DNA from: Phialophora verrucosa
Taxonomy: Eukaryota; Ascomycota; Eurotiomycetes; Chaetothyriales; Herpotrichiellaceae
Assembly (NCBI GenBank): GCA_002099365.1
Contig: MSED01000002.1
Span: 2,046,001-2,110,000 of the forward strand
Direction of reading: 5' to 3'
Length of the DNA stretch: 64,000 nucleotides
Positions 11,405 to 24,171 of this stretch are shown piece after piece. Position 1 is the first letter of the stretch. Each line of letters opens with the position of its first letter. The notes under the pieces are model-generated. The model did no database searches and had not been told where the DNA came from. It saw only the letters and a program-made list of their open reading frames with translations. A program made the position numbers and the translations under genes.

Positions 11405-12157
11405 ACTCGATAGAAAGTCGAGGCGGCTCTCGCCGCAAACACCCTTGTTAGCAGCAGTATCAAATGCCTGGGACCTGTTGTCAGAGCCGACTAGAGGGTT
11501 CCGTATTGCTGACTTCGATGATGGACGAGGAAAGCGACAATCAGTGGTGAGTTCACTCTGAGCAGGCAGTGAGGTTGTCGCGCTCTTGTCTGCCGCGTGC
11601 CGGTGACGGAGAGCTTGGCGTGGAGCTCCTAACCAAAGTTACTGCCTGAGGCAGCGAGCGGGCAAGCCTAGGCTTACCTGGAGACAGCCTAGAGAACCCA
11701 CCAATCTAGCGGAGCGACAAAATCATCTGCGCCGTTTACTGTATGTTGCATTTCTGCATCTTCATGTCTTGGAGCGAAATTCAGTTCAATCATGATCAAA
11801 TGTCTGCACTTGATTCCATCTGCGCTCAGCGCGGGTGCTGCCTTACAAGATATCTATCGTACACAAGCTTTTTCCTCCATTGGGGAGATCAACGGGTATC
11901 TCTTGTGGCTTCGAAGACCGATTCCGCCCATATCCAGGCAAATCCCATATCCGCAGGGTGGTTCCCAAATCATTCAAGTCGTCTCAGAATCTTGAAGTCC
12001 CATCGACACCGCGATGTGTTCACATTGACAATGTTCATCATCAAACCACATTAGATGATAAAGACAGAAGGAGCTCTCTTGAACTCAAGGACTTCCAAGT
12101 CATATCCAAATCGCTAAAACGCACCACTAAAACACACATAACTTGACAAGTAGGCGC
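11405..12157. other. Spacer: csn1 upstream and zinc-finger gene downstream region
   Basis: The interval separates two minus-strand genes in tandem. It should contain the 3' untranslated region of the zinc-finger gene and the csn1 promoter. No conserved frame was found. Confidence 0.5.
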
Positions 12158-14619
12158 TCATGCCATGAGGGCGTTGAGGTCAAAGGTGTTGCCCTCGTCC
12201 TCAGTTGTCGGCATCCAATGCCCTCTCTCCTCGGCGGTGGCATTGTGAAAGGCCTCCGCTCGCTTAAGAGTCTCCACGTCGAGATCGGTGACATAGTTCT
12301 TGCCATCTGGCAGGGTCATTCGGACTTCAAATTCGTTGTGGAGCATCATGTCATCTTTCCACAGGCGGCGCTCGCCATCATACACGCAGAGCACGCGCTT
12401 CTTCATGCGCATTTTCTCCGCCGCCATGCCCCAGGAAGGGGGATAGTGCTTTCTCTTCTTGCGACCTTTGCCGACCAGCGCAACGCCACCTTTCGACCAG
12501 GTCATACCTTTCTTCGAGGACCTGCCGGGTTTGGAGATACCACCACCGATGATGGCTCGCGCAGAGGCCGGGTGCTTGCTGGCTTTCAGGGCCCCTTTGC
12601 CGGACCGGCTGTTGAATGACGGATCTTCGTCCTCATCGTCCTCATCGTCTTCTTCATCCTCATCCTCGTCCTCATCATCGAAGCTGGTGGGAGCATCCTC
12701 TGTCTTGATCATGTGACGGTCGAGGGTTTCTTGGACGTCATGGTCGTTGTTGATCTGAGAAAGGTGCTGGACATTGACTGCCTCGGAAGGTTCCTCTTGC
12801 TGGACGACGCGCAGCACACAGTCGTCCAAGTGCTCATAGAAGTCTTGAGCATTGTTAAAGGTGGCTGAGCAGGTAGAGCATTTGCCCGTGGCGTCTTGGC
12901 AGTAGCTGGAGAGTTTTCGGTTATTGGCGGATGGACTTCGCTTTCGGCTGTTAGGAGGGGTCTGCTCCACACCGTGCACCGATGTCAGGTGTCGCTTGAA
13001 GACGTCTGCTCGGTTGAAGCTCTTTTCCGCTGGGGAGCCCGATCCAGGGCAGAAGCCGCAGACCATGGTGCCTTTATAGTGGGTCAGGGTGTGTCGGTTC
13101 TTGTCGTATTTCCGCGCGAAGCCCTTCAGGTTGTATTCACAGGTAAGAATCGGGCATTTCTCAGGTCGTTCAGCTTGGTGAGTCAACATGTGCGCCTTCA
13201 GATCCTTGAAGACCTTTCCACAGTCAGGATGAGGACACCTGCCCTTCTCCGAACCTTCCTCGTCTGCATGCGAGGATGGGCTGGGGTGCGATACGCCTGA
13301 CACGTAAGATGCCAAGGAGGGTCTTCGGCTCATGATTTGTTGTTGCTGGTAGTAGTTTGCATTTGTTATGGGGTCGGAGAATTGTGTCGTGGGATAGACG
13401 CCGTAAGGTCGAGGGGATGGAGCTGGCGATGCTGAAGGCGAAGTGTACGAGTGCAAGCTGGGTGCGAAGAGCCCCTGCTCAGAAAAAGAGTTGTCGCCGT
13501 AAGGTCTGGGTGCATGGATCAAGGAGGGATCTGTACATGGTGCATGTTAGTGGACATTTCTCAGTCAGAACCAAGCAGAGATCGGTAGAGAAGAGCATGC
13601 GCGGGACAAGGCAATAGTCAAGGAGAGAGTTCATAGGGCAAAGGAAAGACAGGCAGAAGAGACGAACAGGATGATTCAAGCGGCGGAATGAAATTACCGC
13701 TGCTCTGAGCAAAGAAATGAGAGTGAAAATGGTCGGCACGGTGTTGGTGTGGTGCGAAGTGTTCAGTATGATGAGGGAACATATGAGCATGCGAAGCGTG
13801 GCGCGTCGCGGATGGGAAGCTTCTCGCGTTCACAGGAGAGACAACAGAATATTGTCTCGAGCATGCTGAAGCAGGCGTCGTTGGGGATTTGAAGATAGGC
13901 GTTGCTCGTGTCTGGTCGGTGGTAGGGGAGTGGGTGGCAGTCGAGAAGACCGAACTGGAAGCAATTGAAGGTACAGTGGGGACTCGCTGATCGAAGAAGG
14001 TATTGATAGACAACGACTGAGGTGATGCAGCAAAAGGTAAACACTGGGCATGTGACGGTGATGAATGCGGCTGCACGGATCGGGCTTTGACAGGCGCAAC
14101 CGTCGTCGGCGAGGTTTGAGAAGAGGAAAGATCGGCACACTCACCCACAAAACTGTCTGGAAGCTTTTCGTGGCTTGCCAGTGACAGTTCGGCTTCCATG
14201 GCGGTTCCCAGAATGTCCTGTGAAAAGGTCTCATGGTTGACGATTGCAGGCATGACTCCCAGGCCATACGAAGCTGCGGAGTGGTCGTATCCGTCCTGAC
14301 TTGGGATCATATGCGCAGGGCCCGAATATGGTGAACCGACAGTGGAGGACGACGCGCTGGGGATCGACGCGGCCGAGCCCGAGGAGATTAGAGCCGGCGG
14401 TAGGTCATGAAACTGGTGCATCTCTTGTTTGATCGAGTGCATCGGAGCCGTCGCGAACATGGACGGGTTCTCAAAGAAGGAGTACGGGAGAGGGTGAAAG
14501 TTGTTCAAAGCTTCAGCGGAGTCGTACATGTCCATGGTTAGGCCGGGGAAGGGTGCTTGAATGCTTTGCTCGTATAGTTGGTCGAACTGCTGGCGGCGGT
14601 TGTGCTCGAGCACGAGCAT
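12158..14619 (-). CDS. C2H2 zinc-finger transcription factor
   Basis: Two exons: 14619-13698 and 13530-12158, separated by a 167-bp intron (GTAATT donor, TACAG acceptor), total 764 residues. The N-terminal 390 residues are rich in Ser, Pro, His and Gln, as in fungal activation regions. Zinc fingers begin at about residue 407 (CPHPDCGKVFKDLKAHMLTH), followed by a variant finger with KGFARKYDKNRHTLTH and one with CGFCPGSG and KRHLTSVHG; CSTCSATF later looks like a fourth, degenerate one. An Asp/Glu run occupies about 590-612, followed by basic patches and a conserved-looking tail. It should be a nuclear DNA-binding regulator. I recognise the finger set as conserved in Pezizomycotina but cannot assign a named gene. 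Confidence 0.9.
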
Positions 14620-15420
14620 TGTTATGGGACAGCACTCAGCTTAATGGGACTGCATGAGGTGAAAGGATGAGGATAAGTGGTGGACGTCCTTGAGAAGTAG
14701 ATCTTGCAGTACCAGGCGCTCGGAGGGTAGGGTCAGGCTTATGGGCCAGCAGTGTGTCTTCAGAGGATTCGCGCGGGGCCAAGGAAGGCGTCCGGTGGCG
14801 CGCTGATGGGGGTGTTCTAGGTCTCTGAGCCTCCGGAAGCGATATCGATAAAGACCGAGAATACGGACTCCAAGGCCTAGATGCTGTGCGCCGGTGGTTG
14901 GTCAACACGAGATGGTATGAGGCTTGCTCAGCAGTGTCGATCAATACTGGAAGTAGCGACGACAGCGGGAGGGAGGGATCGGTGTATCGGTGCGTCGAGG
15001 TCGCGGGTTAGTATCGCCGGTGGTCCGTTTCAGGCAAGCTGATATCGCGAGGTGTTCGGAGGCAGCAGCAAGGTGTTATGGGAGGGAGCGTCAAGAAGAG
15101 TTCTGCGAAGTGAGTCCTCAGGCTGAAGATGGGGGGGCGAAATCGCCGTGAGATATAGTCTCTGATGAAGCAAAGGGTCTTGCCGAAATCAGACTGACCA
15201 AAGTCCCAAAGATCACAGATGAGCCCAAGCGTTCCCACAGACTGGGTGGTTAGCCCTATGGGCTCGGACCAGGACCAGGGTGTGAGGGGACAACCCCTGG
15301 AAGGCTAAAACTTCAGAAAGAGAGAGCAGTGCCTCACCGCGTCGTCCGAGGACTAGCTTGTTAGCACTTGCATTAGCCATTACGGAGGCTTGGTGTATTA
15401 CACAATACCTCCTAGGAGGC
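14620..15420. promoter_or_regulatory. Upstream region and probable leader of the zinc-finger gene
   Basis: This is upstream of the zinc-finger start at 14619. Several short minus-strand frames (for example 14944-14636, 102 codons) precede the main start and could act as upstream open reading frames if transcribed. TATA or operator positions could not be assigned. Confidence 0.35.
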
Positions 15421-15651
15421 CTAAGCCAGAAACACGGCACGAGAGCCCATCCTGTCCGTCCGTGACTCGTTGTCAACAACCCACCTGGCTCTCGAGCCAA
15501 CATGCGACCAAGGCTCACCGGAACACTGTCTATGGTTAAGGGCACCATAGCTGCCGGCAACGGCCACGTTGTGGAAGTGGGCATGTGGCAGGGCAATTGC
15601 GCTGTTGGCAGCAAAAGCCCACAACGCGAAGGACAGCAGCCCGGGATGCAT
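15421..15651 (-). CDS. Possible small secreted protein
   Basis: A minus-strand frame of 76 residues starts MHPGLLSFALWAFAANSAIA, which has the shape of a secretion signal (short n-region, hydrophobic core, Ala-x-Ala end), followed by LPHAHFHNVAVAG. A longer start exists at 15735. A GTGAGC donor after RQCSG suggests the frame may continue in another exon, but I could not find a convincing continuation. No family was recognised. It may be a small secreted protein, a gene fragment or a chance frame. Confidence 0.25.
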   Translation of the reverse strand: MHPGLLSFALWAFAANSAIALPHAHFHNVAVAGSYGALNHRQCSGEPWSHVGSRARWVVDNESRTDRMGSRAVFLA

Positions 15652-15735
15652 GTTATTCCGGTCCCCCTCCACTTCGTACAATGGCCCGTCGAGTGAGCGC
15701 AAAAGTACGGAATACACCTGATTTAGTTGGCTCAT

Positions 15736-18700
15736 CCTCTTCCTCCAGGTCGCCGTTCAGGATCCTGAGAGGCATTGTAGCATCAGATCAGAGCGCACTA
15801 CGAGTACCCTGCCCTTGGTAGCAGTCGTTTGGAGTAGAGTTCGCTGTCTGGAGACCGATTCCCCAGAAATGAGCAAACAAGAGTCCGTCGTGCCGCAGTC
15901 AAAACCAGGTTGACGAGTCAGAAGCAGAGTATCGTCATATTCTCCTCACGGCACCAGTGCAGCGGAAATGTCAAGCTGGCCGGGATTAGGCTATAGATGC
16001 TGGATTTGGAAGGGTGGGTTCTGGGAAGACAGGCTCGTGCCTGGGGACTGGCACTTCATTCGAGTGGGCCGGAAGCGAAGGGTGCTGTTTGGGGCTGCCG
16101 GTTTGAGCGATAAGAGGAAGAGAATGCGCCGAACAGAGAAAACGCCAACCACCAAAACCCCTTTGTGGATTGGCAGCCAGCAGCTTCGCTTGCTGCTACT
16201 GCGGCCAGCAGTGGAAACGCCTTCCCAGAACAGGCGTAACACGATGCTCCTGTAGGCGAAGGCCGATGCGATTGGCGCCATCGTGCAGATGCGGTCTGCT
16301 CCCCTGCCACAAAACGTGGCTTCTAAGCGTCCCCCACTGTCGCCGGCTCCTTCATTGGCCTCAGCCTGTCGGGGTCGCCAGTCCGCGCTCTTGGGCAATG
16401 GCGCAGGGTCATTTAGTGGCGGTGACAGCGCTCTTGATTCGCTCTTCTGCGCCCTGAGCCACAGTGCGAAAAATAGACACACCGCAAGATGGCTGTGACC
16501 TGTGCGATGACATGCACATCATCCACTGTCACCGACTTCGACGTAGCAAGGAGGAGCATGGTGACATCTTCCGGGGAATGACGACTCGAGTTCCATACCA
16601 AAGTCACAGGTGAATCGGTAGCCGCAAACCATGCTCACCGATGCAGTCTGCTGGTTCTACGTTGAATACGTTGCCGCCGTGGTGAGCACCGGGCGGTAAT
16701 GGGTGATTGGTGATGATTGTGTTTTGAAGAAATGCACAAGGCAGATTTTCTCTCACCCAAACTCCCATTCCCAAGCCTACGGAAAAGAGGAATGGAGCAA
16801 GTGCGGAAGCGGCTTCACCATTGAGCAACGCGGCACTCATTTGCTGATTACGAGTCACACCTGGTGGGTGCATGGTGATCCTCGCAATTGAAGCCCACAG
16901 TTGCGAGTCTATAGCAGCAAGCCATATGATCATCTGTCAATCATTGACACTATCACAGTACTAATGAACTATACGACTTGGGGTCGTTAGCCCTTGCAAC
17001 AAGTTGGGAGCCGCTTGAAACGAAGCCCACCCCCCTTAACGGCGAGCCCGGACGGCGGAAGGGTAGGCTTGCCCGCTAGCCCGCAAACAGTTCCCGAGAA
17101 AGCACTGACCTCCTACTTCGTAAAGGTGGTCGGCGACTCGTCAAAAGGACGGACCCCATGGTTCAAGTACTCGTACTCTCACTGCATTTTGAAAGGAGCT
17201 TTCCTGGCCTGTTCCTCATACCCTGCATTCGCAGGAGTTTCGCATCATTCACCCCTGTTTTCCTGACTTGTGGTCAACCCATGTCCGGGATGACCAGTTC
17301 CATGTGGCACAAAGTGTGGTAATTGCCGGCATCCATCACCCTTTTGTCCTTGTATGGTGCTTGCTTGGTAGCCGTGAGGTCCAATCGAGCTCGTAACCAC
17401 TCTTTGGCCCCCGAATGCTTTGCTGAGAACACGAAGTCCACGTTGACGCTACACGAGACATCGACAACGCGCCCCTCGTAGGGCTGCAGCAGTCGATAGC
17501 CCCCAACTATCCTGCTGGAAAGTCCGATCTTGCGTGATTCGCCCAGGATACAATTGTTGTGTCTTCTCACTGTCACGAATTTGAGGGAGTCCAAGACCTT
17601 GAGTGCTGCATTATACCCCGTGGTGTCTAGTTGGGAAATCAGTGCGCACTGGCTTAAAACTTACGCGACACACCAAGTGCAGATGAAAGAACAGATGGCT
17701 CCACCAACTCACCTGGCCAGAACTGCAAGGTATCTCAATACGGTTTCTATACAGTGATCTGTTCACACCCGCTTTGTTCCGCCAGCCCATTTCCTGGCTC
17801 TGCATGTCGCTTAAAGAATCGGTCTGGGATCATGGCCTTGATCCAATCAGTTGTACACCCCACCCATTTTCCAGAAAATCGTGCCTGTTTATTGCACGTT
17901 CGTCGACTGCACCGACTCTTCAGACCGCTCGAGTTCGACAGCCTTCACCTGACCCTTTGAACCCAATAGACCTGGATTTTTCGGCTCAAGTTATTGGTGC
18001 CGAGTACGTGGCACCAGCCTTATTCATCGTCCGCTGGTACTTGAAAATACTAACAAGCCATGTGCCTAACATGCACATGAATCGAACGTGCGAAGGAAAT
18101 TATGGAAGTAAAGCGCAAGGAACTTCCCAGACGCCCGAGCTGCCACTTGGCCAAAGCGTCTTTGATCGCAATCCTCAATTTGCGCTTCTGAGCCGCTATC
18201 GCTATCTCGTGGTCTGAAATAAGAGGACCGCAGCCTGAGTGCGTGAATTGGAAGGGTCTGGATCCCGACGAAGCCATTCCAGATCTGGTGGTCGGAATAT
18301 GCTTAACGGTTGAGAAACCACATGCTTTCCTTTGATAGCCGAAAAGTCAATCGGGGGCTGGCTGAGCTCCCTGGCTCCTGCAGATCCTGGCACACAAGAT
18401 TGCAGTAACGCGCAGGACATCAACCCGAAAAGAGGAATACTAGCAGGTCAGCAAGGGCATCTTCCCGAAGTAGACGAGTCGAGAATCTCAGAGCGAGGGG
18501 TGTCACACCGATTGAGACAAAACGCTGCTGGCGATGCGCTGTGCACCTGCCCAGTTAGTGTCAACGGACGAGCATCCTCAAGAGCCCGTATTGAAGGGGG
18601 GAAGCTTGGGCAACTCAGTTGACCGTAAGCCGCCAGTGACAGTCGCTTTCCAACACGAACTGGGTCGGAACCCCGCGCCAACCCCAGCAGTTGCCAATAT

Positions 18701-19570
18701 GCAGCCCTACGAGCATGAACCAACCCTCTCTCTCCTCCCCCTCCCATCTCTCGTGTTCGCTGCCTTCGCTTCGTCTCCTGGCACCGCTTGACCAGAGCTT
18801 GCCCGTTGGAATCTGACCCTCGGAAACCGCAGCATGGTTAAATGGTGGCTTGCGCAACAAGCGAGAATTTCGGGGTCTGGACTGCTTGGATCGGTCTGGT
18901 TCCTCCCAACTTGGGTTCGAATGTAGCTACTCAATTGCGGCCAACGCTTGCTGCTTCGCCAGGTGTTGCTATACTTTCTCTGCGAGTGGACGTTGTCGGG
19001 TCCGCTTCCTATAAACCCCTGCTCTTGATTCCGAACAGGTCAACAGGAAAGTGCACTCTCGCGCCCTTGGCGTTGCCTCCCATGTCGGACATGCGGTCAG
19101 GCATGCTCCGTCGCAGGGCTCCTTCAACCCGTATCTGCTCCTTGCCATTAAAATTCGTGCCAAAATAAAGCTTGTGAAGGTGCTTTTTCTCGTGGTCACC
19201 GAAGAGTCACTGACCCGGCTACCGCCCCTCGATTACTTTGTCACCGACTCAACACAAGCTTCGAATTTGTCTTGCCGTTCCAGAGTCCTCATAAGCCGCC
19301 TCGTAAATGCGGTCTTCCTTGGAGTCTCACTAAAGCTCTTGGTCTTCGATGCTGGAGGAGGGTGTCTCACTGCTCAAGGCAGACTTGATGCGTTCTTTTT
19401 GCGGGCAACTGGAGACATTCCTCTTAATGGATCAGCCGCCGAAGGTGAGGGCCAAGCTACACAGGTTTGCGACTAGCACGCTAGACAGAGCCTGGTTTTC
19501 CAACTCGAGAGAACTTGAAGTGCCGTATGGAAAAGAATGGGAGAAGGCGTAGGGGAGTACACAGCCATCC
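15736..19570. other. 3.8-kb gene-poor region
   Basis: No frame in this interval shows a recognisable domain, consistent codon pattern or splice-supported extension. The longest candidates (15991-16482 minus, 17774-18217 plus) look like chance frames. No terminal inverted repeats, long tandem repeats or transposase motifs were seen. It may hold noncoding transcripts, lineage-specific genes or ancient relics below visual detection. Confidence 0.45.
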
Positions 19571-20754
19571 TCATAATACAATTTCTGCTTTTTGTTGCGA
19601 CAAAGCTAAAGGATAACCAATCGCTGTCAGCATATCGTCAAGGAGGGCAGGATTCTCTCGGAGAATATCCCACTCCGACTCGTGCTTGACCATGAAAGTG
19701 CCCGCGAGAATCGTGCCGTTGATTGCCACCGAACTTTCTGGACCAGCTCCGGGAATGGCTGTCGTTTCCTGGGTACGTGGACAGATCGCCATCCTGTCAG
19801 TTGTCATCGCAAGATTGTAGGAGAGGAGGGTTTGACCGTCCCTTTCCACGGCTAAATCCTCATTCCCAAGCTGGTCGGAACGTTGAATAGCGGACAAAGC
19901 TGCTCTCATCAGTGACAAATATTTCCGATGCAACTCTGATGGTGAGATTCCTTCCTCAAGTGGTGTTGAGAAGTGCAACATCGGCAAACAGGGATCCTGG
20001 AACAGTGGCAACTGTTCGTGAGCTCGGGTGTTCATGCGATCAATCAGAAGACCCCACTCTGGGTTGTCAGAGCTCGCCATATCTTCAACGGGGAGGAATT
20101 GTAAGTGACGGTGCACCTGGCTAGCCCCACTGTGCTCTCCAGAGTTGAAGAAAGCAAAAAGACGCGAAGAGCGTCCTTCATCCTGTCGAGCCTGCCAGGC
20201 GCGCAGGCAGGCATAGGTGAGGCCAATGTCGTCTTCTTCCAACAGGTCGGTTTGAGGCTTATTGGCCTTGGTAGCGATGATGAAGTGATTGTGAATGACT
20301 GGGTACTTGTTTAGGACTAATGTATGAGATGCGTTTGGGACTGGGATTTGAGCGACGAGAAGCTCTGGTGCTGGAGCTGCGAAAGGGTCAAACTTCGATC
20401 CTGTTGACTCCGTCTTCGAGGCTGAATTGTCTCCTTGTGGCTTTTGCTTCAGGGCTGGACAATACCGCAGTTGGAACTTGAGCAGGTTCAGCGATCTTCC
20501 ACAGTAGAGCATCATATTTGCGCACTTACTAAAGCTCCGCCTTTGGCGCGAAGATGAGCCAGGCTCGTTGAAGAGAAGACGATATCCTTGGCATGAAACG
20601 CAGTGTTGAATTTTTCGGCCACGGCTCTCGGTAGAGGCTGTGCGAGACCAAGCATCCTGTCTAATTCTGTCATCATGTAACGGCTTCGATATTCACATGG
20701 CAGCCACCGCTGAGAAACCGGGAGACCGTGCGGCGGTTGTCGTGAAGAGTTCAT
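19571..20754 (-). CDS. apa2: Diadenosine tetraphosphate (Ap4A) phosphorylase / ATP adenylyltransferase
   Basis: Two exons: 20754-20530 and 20476-19571, split by a 53-bp intron with a GTAAGT donor and AAG acceptor, giving 376 residues. The joined sequence ALFQLRYCPALKQKP matches the family where it binds nucleotide. The HIT-like catalytic motif SGASQVHRHLQFLP (HxHxQ) is present; upstream are VLNKYPVIHNHFIIATK and FAFFNSGEHSG. The enzyme splits Ap4A with phosphate into ADP and ATP, controlling dinucleoside polyphosphates in the cytosol. A start at the internal MMTELDRMLG (about residue 27) would bring the length to 350, closer to yeast Apa1/Apa2; the N-terminal 26 residues are unusual. Function is secure, start uncertain. 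Confidence 0.93.
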
Positions 20755-22466
20755 GGGAAAACCTCGGCTCCCCTTCTTGGCGACATGTGTTCTTACAAAT
20801 CCGACTGAGGTGAGCTCGCTCTCACTTCACTTCTGATTCACCTATCATGCCTCCCATACTCAAGTCAAGCATTGGCCACGGCCATGCCGATGAAATACTT
20901 CTTACCTGCATCAGCAACGCTCAGTCTCCTGTGCCAATTTCCCACACTACCTGCTTTGCCCGCAATATTGTGTGCGACGCTACTAACATGAGCTTGCTCT
21001 GCACTCGCGAAGGGTAACTAAAAATTCAAGCGATGCGAAGCCAGCCGACACATTGGATAACTCCTAGTCCCAGTGCTAAGGGGGTATGGGTGTGGCAGCC
21101 ACGTTATGGAAGAGTAACACCTCTGCGAGACCTTTCGACACGATGGAGAGTGACGGACTGCTACACGCAACCACACCGCCTCCCCATGGCAAGTTAACCG
21201 CGCCCCGGGAACCATATCAGAGGAAGTCGGTTGTTGGTCGGGTATCCTCCTGCGAATATCAAATGACAAGCGTCCTTCGTTCCGCTGCAGCCTCCCGAAT
21301 ATGACAGCTCCACAGCGCAGGCACATCAATGCAGCGAACAGGTACGATTCAGAGATCTCCGTGCCTAATATTGGGTTGCGCGTGGACATCTGAGGCAGCT
21401 TAAAAGCATTTTGATTTTGCCTCCCGCACAGCCCTCGCAGTGAAGGTCAACAGCAAAAGCGGACCCGCGATCTGTCCCAGAGTTGCTCACCGAATCCGGC
21501 AAAAGCGCGCAAATAATGTAGCACAATTGCCCCCGATGTTTGCTTGCATCTCCCCATATTTTCCGCCTGGTGACCCCTTCGGCACATCACCACCCTGTTC
21601 TGGACACGGATGGGTGGATTCTGCGAAGAATCTCAAGCTCAAGACGGTATCTGGTCACTACTGTGGCTCAGAGAGCGAGAAGAGGCTGTTCAGAACTGTG
21701 ATTCTGCGATGCCATGAGCGTGCCAGAATAGGATCGCGGCAAATCGTGTTCTGAAAATAGTCTGCTCTTGTTTGCCGACCTCAACTGTGGCGACTAGCAG
21801 AGACGAAATCGCGGAACACTGCCAAATCGCGATTGTGTCGAAAGCAGTCGCCTTTTCCGGTGGACACATCTTGTTTCCCTTGTCCCTATACCACCGATGG
21901 GCGGGAGAATTTTGGCGGCGCCATGGAGCGGCATGCACAGAGGATGAAGATAAAGTGGCGATGAAGCTGGGCAGTTTCCGGTCGGTTTGTCGAGTTCGTG
22001 CCAACGGACTGGTTGGTTTCGACAAGCCATGTCTAATCGAAACCTGTGCAAAGCCCAATCCGTTATTGAAGAGCAGTTGTGCAACAACTTCGTCCGTCAG
22101 TGTTTCGCACGGTTAGGAGCAACATCTATCGATGTATTGAAACCCAATCGTCCCGTGGATGGGGGCCAAAGTTTTCTCCCGATGCTCAGATAAGTTTGCC
22201 CCCTTATATGCCCCCTCTTGTTGGAATCCTAAAGGCCTCCAGTTTGCTCCCGAACCCGTGGGGTGAATTCTGTTTGCAGTACGAACAAGAGGGAGCTCGT
22301 CTTAGGTTTGATGCTGGGAATGCTGATTGTAACGGCCAATGACTCGATATGAAAACGCACCCGCTTGCCCAGGCTATGGCCCTGAGCGGCTTCAGATCGC
22401 TCATCGGTCGGTAGCCCTCTCGATTTCTTCGACACATCCTGCTTTTCACAGTGCAATCCCGTAAGG
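20755..22466. other. 1.7-kb intergenic region
   Basis: Separates the divergent Ap4A phosphorylase and Myb/SANT-like genes. It presumably contains both promoters. No conserved coding sequence was seen; overlapping frames at 21690-22193 appear on both strands without family resemblance. Confidence 0.45.
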
Positions 22467-24171
22467 ATGCCACCTGGACTTTTGGACCCGAAGTACCAGT
22501 GTACCTGCTCGGATGCGCGCATCGATCAAAAACTGAGACGTCACGTCCATGATCCTACTACCTTTCCCTGTCACCTGCCCACGAGGACTCTGTCGAATGC
22601 TTTCACTACCTACAGCAGTCATGCTTCACGGCCGGTACCTTCTGACACGACCTGTGCCTGTCACGCAGCTGGAATGCAATGTTCAGATCCCCCCATGACT
22701 CCTTATAAGAATGCGGATCCCAGGCAGGGTGGTCAGGACCACACATGTGCCCAAAGACCTATCGGGCACTCAGAGATTTGCCATAGCCTGAGTCCTTCAA
22801 CCTTCCCTGGCTCTAACGCCAACCTCTATTCCTGTCCAAATCCACATAAGGATAAACGACCAATGTCAACCCGTAACAACCCTATGCACAATTCATGGGC
22901 GGTAGGTGGAGGCACATTTGGAAACACTGGGGTCACCCATGATAAAGCGACCGCACAGAACATTATCCGCTCACGGGACACACAAGTACGGAGTTCCGCT
23001 CAGGCGTATGGCACTTCCATGTTCTGGCCAGGCGGGAATCATGGCTTCGAGGACTGGCCGCGCACCGCGCCCACGGCACAAACTTCATTCCGTACCACCC
23101 AGAGCCCGCTACTGGACGATCCTACATTGGCTCCTGAACTCTCTCTCGGTGACATGGATCTCAACGCCATGCTTCAAACACCCCGCGAAGTACATGCTGT
23201 GCCATACGCCCCACAAGAAATGACATTTCAAGCCGAGTCCGCGGTAAACGACGAGCTAATAGCTTCAAAGCTTGTGGGCAAGAAAGCGTATAATGCCGGT
23301 GAGCATTGGGACTACGACTTCTCGAAATATGCAGCGGATACACTTGATATTCTGCCTTCCTCTGCACACGTACAAGCAGAATCCGGCCTCGGGTTGTCTG
23401 ACCTCGACCTTGGATTGGCATCAGCACAAGAAGCGACCTACCACAGTACAGTGTCGACCGACCCGTTCTTACCCGAGTTGCCTTCATCAACTGGCAGTCA
23501 ATTCGAGTTCTTAGATGATATCCCAGCCTTTGCCATGGACTATATCTCTCCCGCCCCGCAATATCGCGAAGCTGACGCATCGTTCAGCATGAATTATCCT
23601 CCACAGTATCCTGATCCTGAAGATTTCGACACTCCACTCTCATCAACGCCAGGCCTCACGAGCGCTTCGACAACACCGAGCGGACAAAAAGCTCTCAGAG
23701 GTGCACAGCGTGATACGTCTAAAGACGCGCTTCTGGTGAGACTGCGACAAGACGGGAAATCATACAAGCAGATTAAAGAGACTGGGGGTTTCGAAGAAGC
23801 AGAGTCCACCCTCAGGGGGAGATATCGCACCCTGATCAAGCCTAAAGAGGCGCGGGTCAGAAAGCCTGAGTGGCAGGATCGGGATGTGAGTGAGCTTTAC
23901 AAACATAATTGGGGAATGAAGATGCTGATCATTTGTCTTCTCGCAGATCCAATTCCTTTTGAAGGGCGTTGCACACTTCTCGAACTCGAATCCTATCGCT
24001 CTCGGAGCATGGCATGGGCTTGATGCAGATGCCATCCGCCAATTTGCCAACAAAGTGCCCTGGAAGCAGGTCGCCGAGTGGATGGAGGACCAAGGGACTT
24101 ACAAGTTTGGAAACTCTACGGTCAAGAAGCAATATCTCGCGGAACTCAAGAAGCGAGGTGCTCCGGTCTGA
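22467..24171 (+). CDS. Myb/SANT-like DNA-binding protein
   Basis: Two exons: 22467-23885 and 23947-24171, with a 61-bp intron (GTGAGT, TCGCAG), 547 residues. About 400 N-terminal residues are low-complexity, with many Ser, Pro and Thr, and acidic clusters that resemble activation regions. The C-terminus has two helical units: SKDALLVRLRQDGKSYKQIK with STLRGRYRTL, then DADAIRQFANKVPWKQVAEWM with STVKKQYLAEL. Each follows the Myb/SANT pattern of three helices with spaced aromatic residues. It is probably a nuclear DNA-binding or chromatin protein. The true start may be internal (the Met at about 22863, or one near 22674), since the first 130 residues are Cys/His-rich and irregular. Confidence 0.78.

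Noticed and set aside
12610..12690. TCATCC-type repeat as a microsatellite
   Set aside because: It encodes the acidic Asp/Glu run of the zinc-finger protein.
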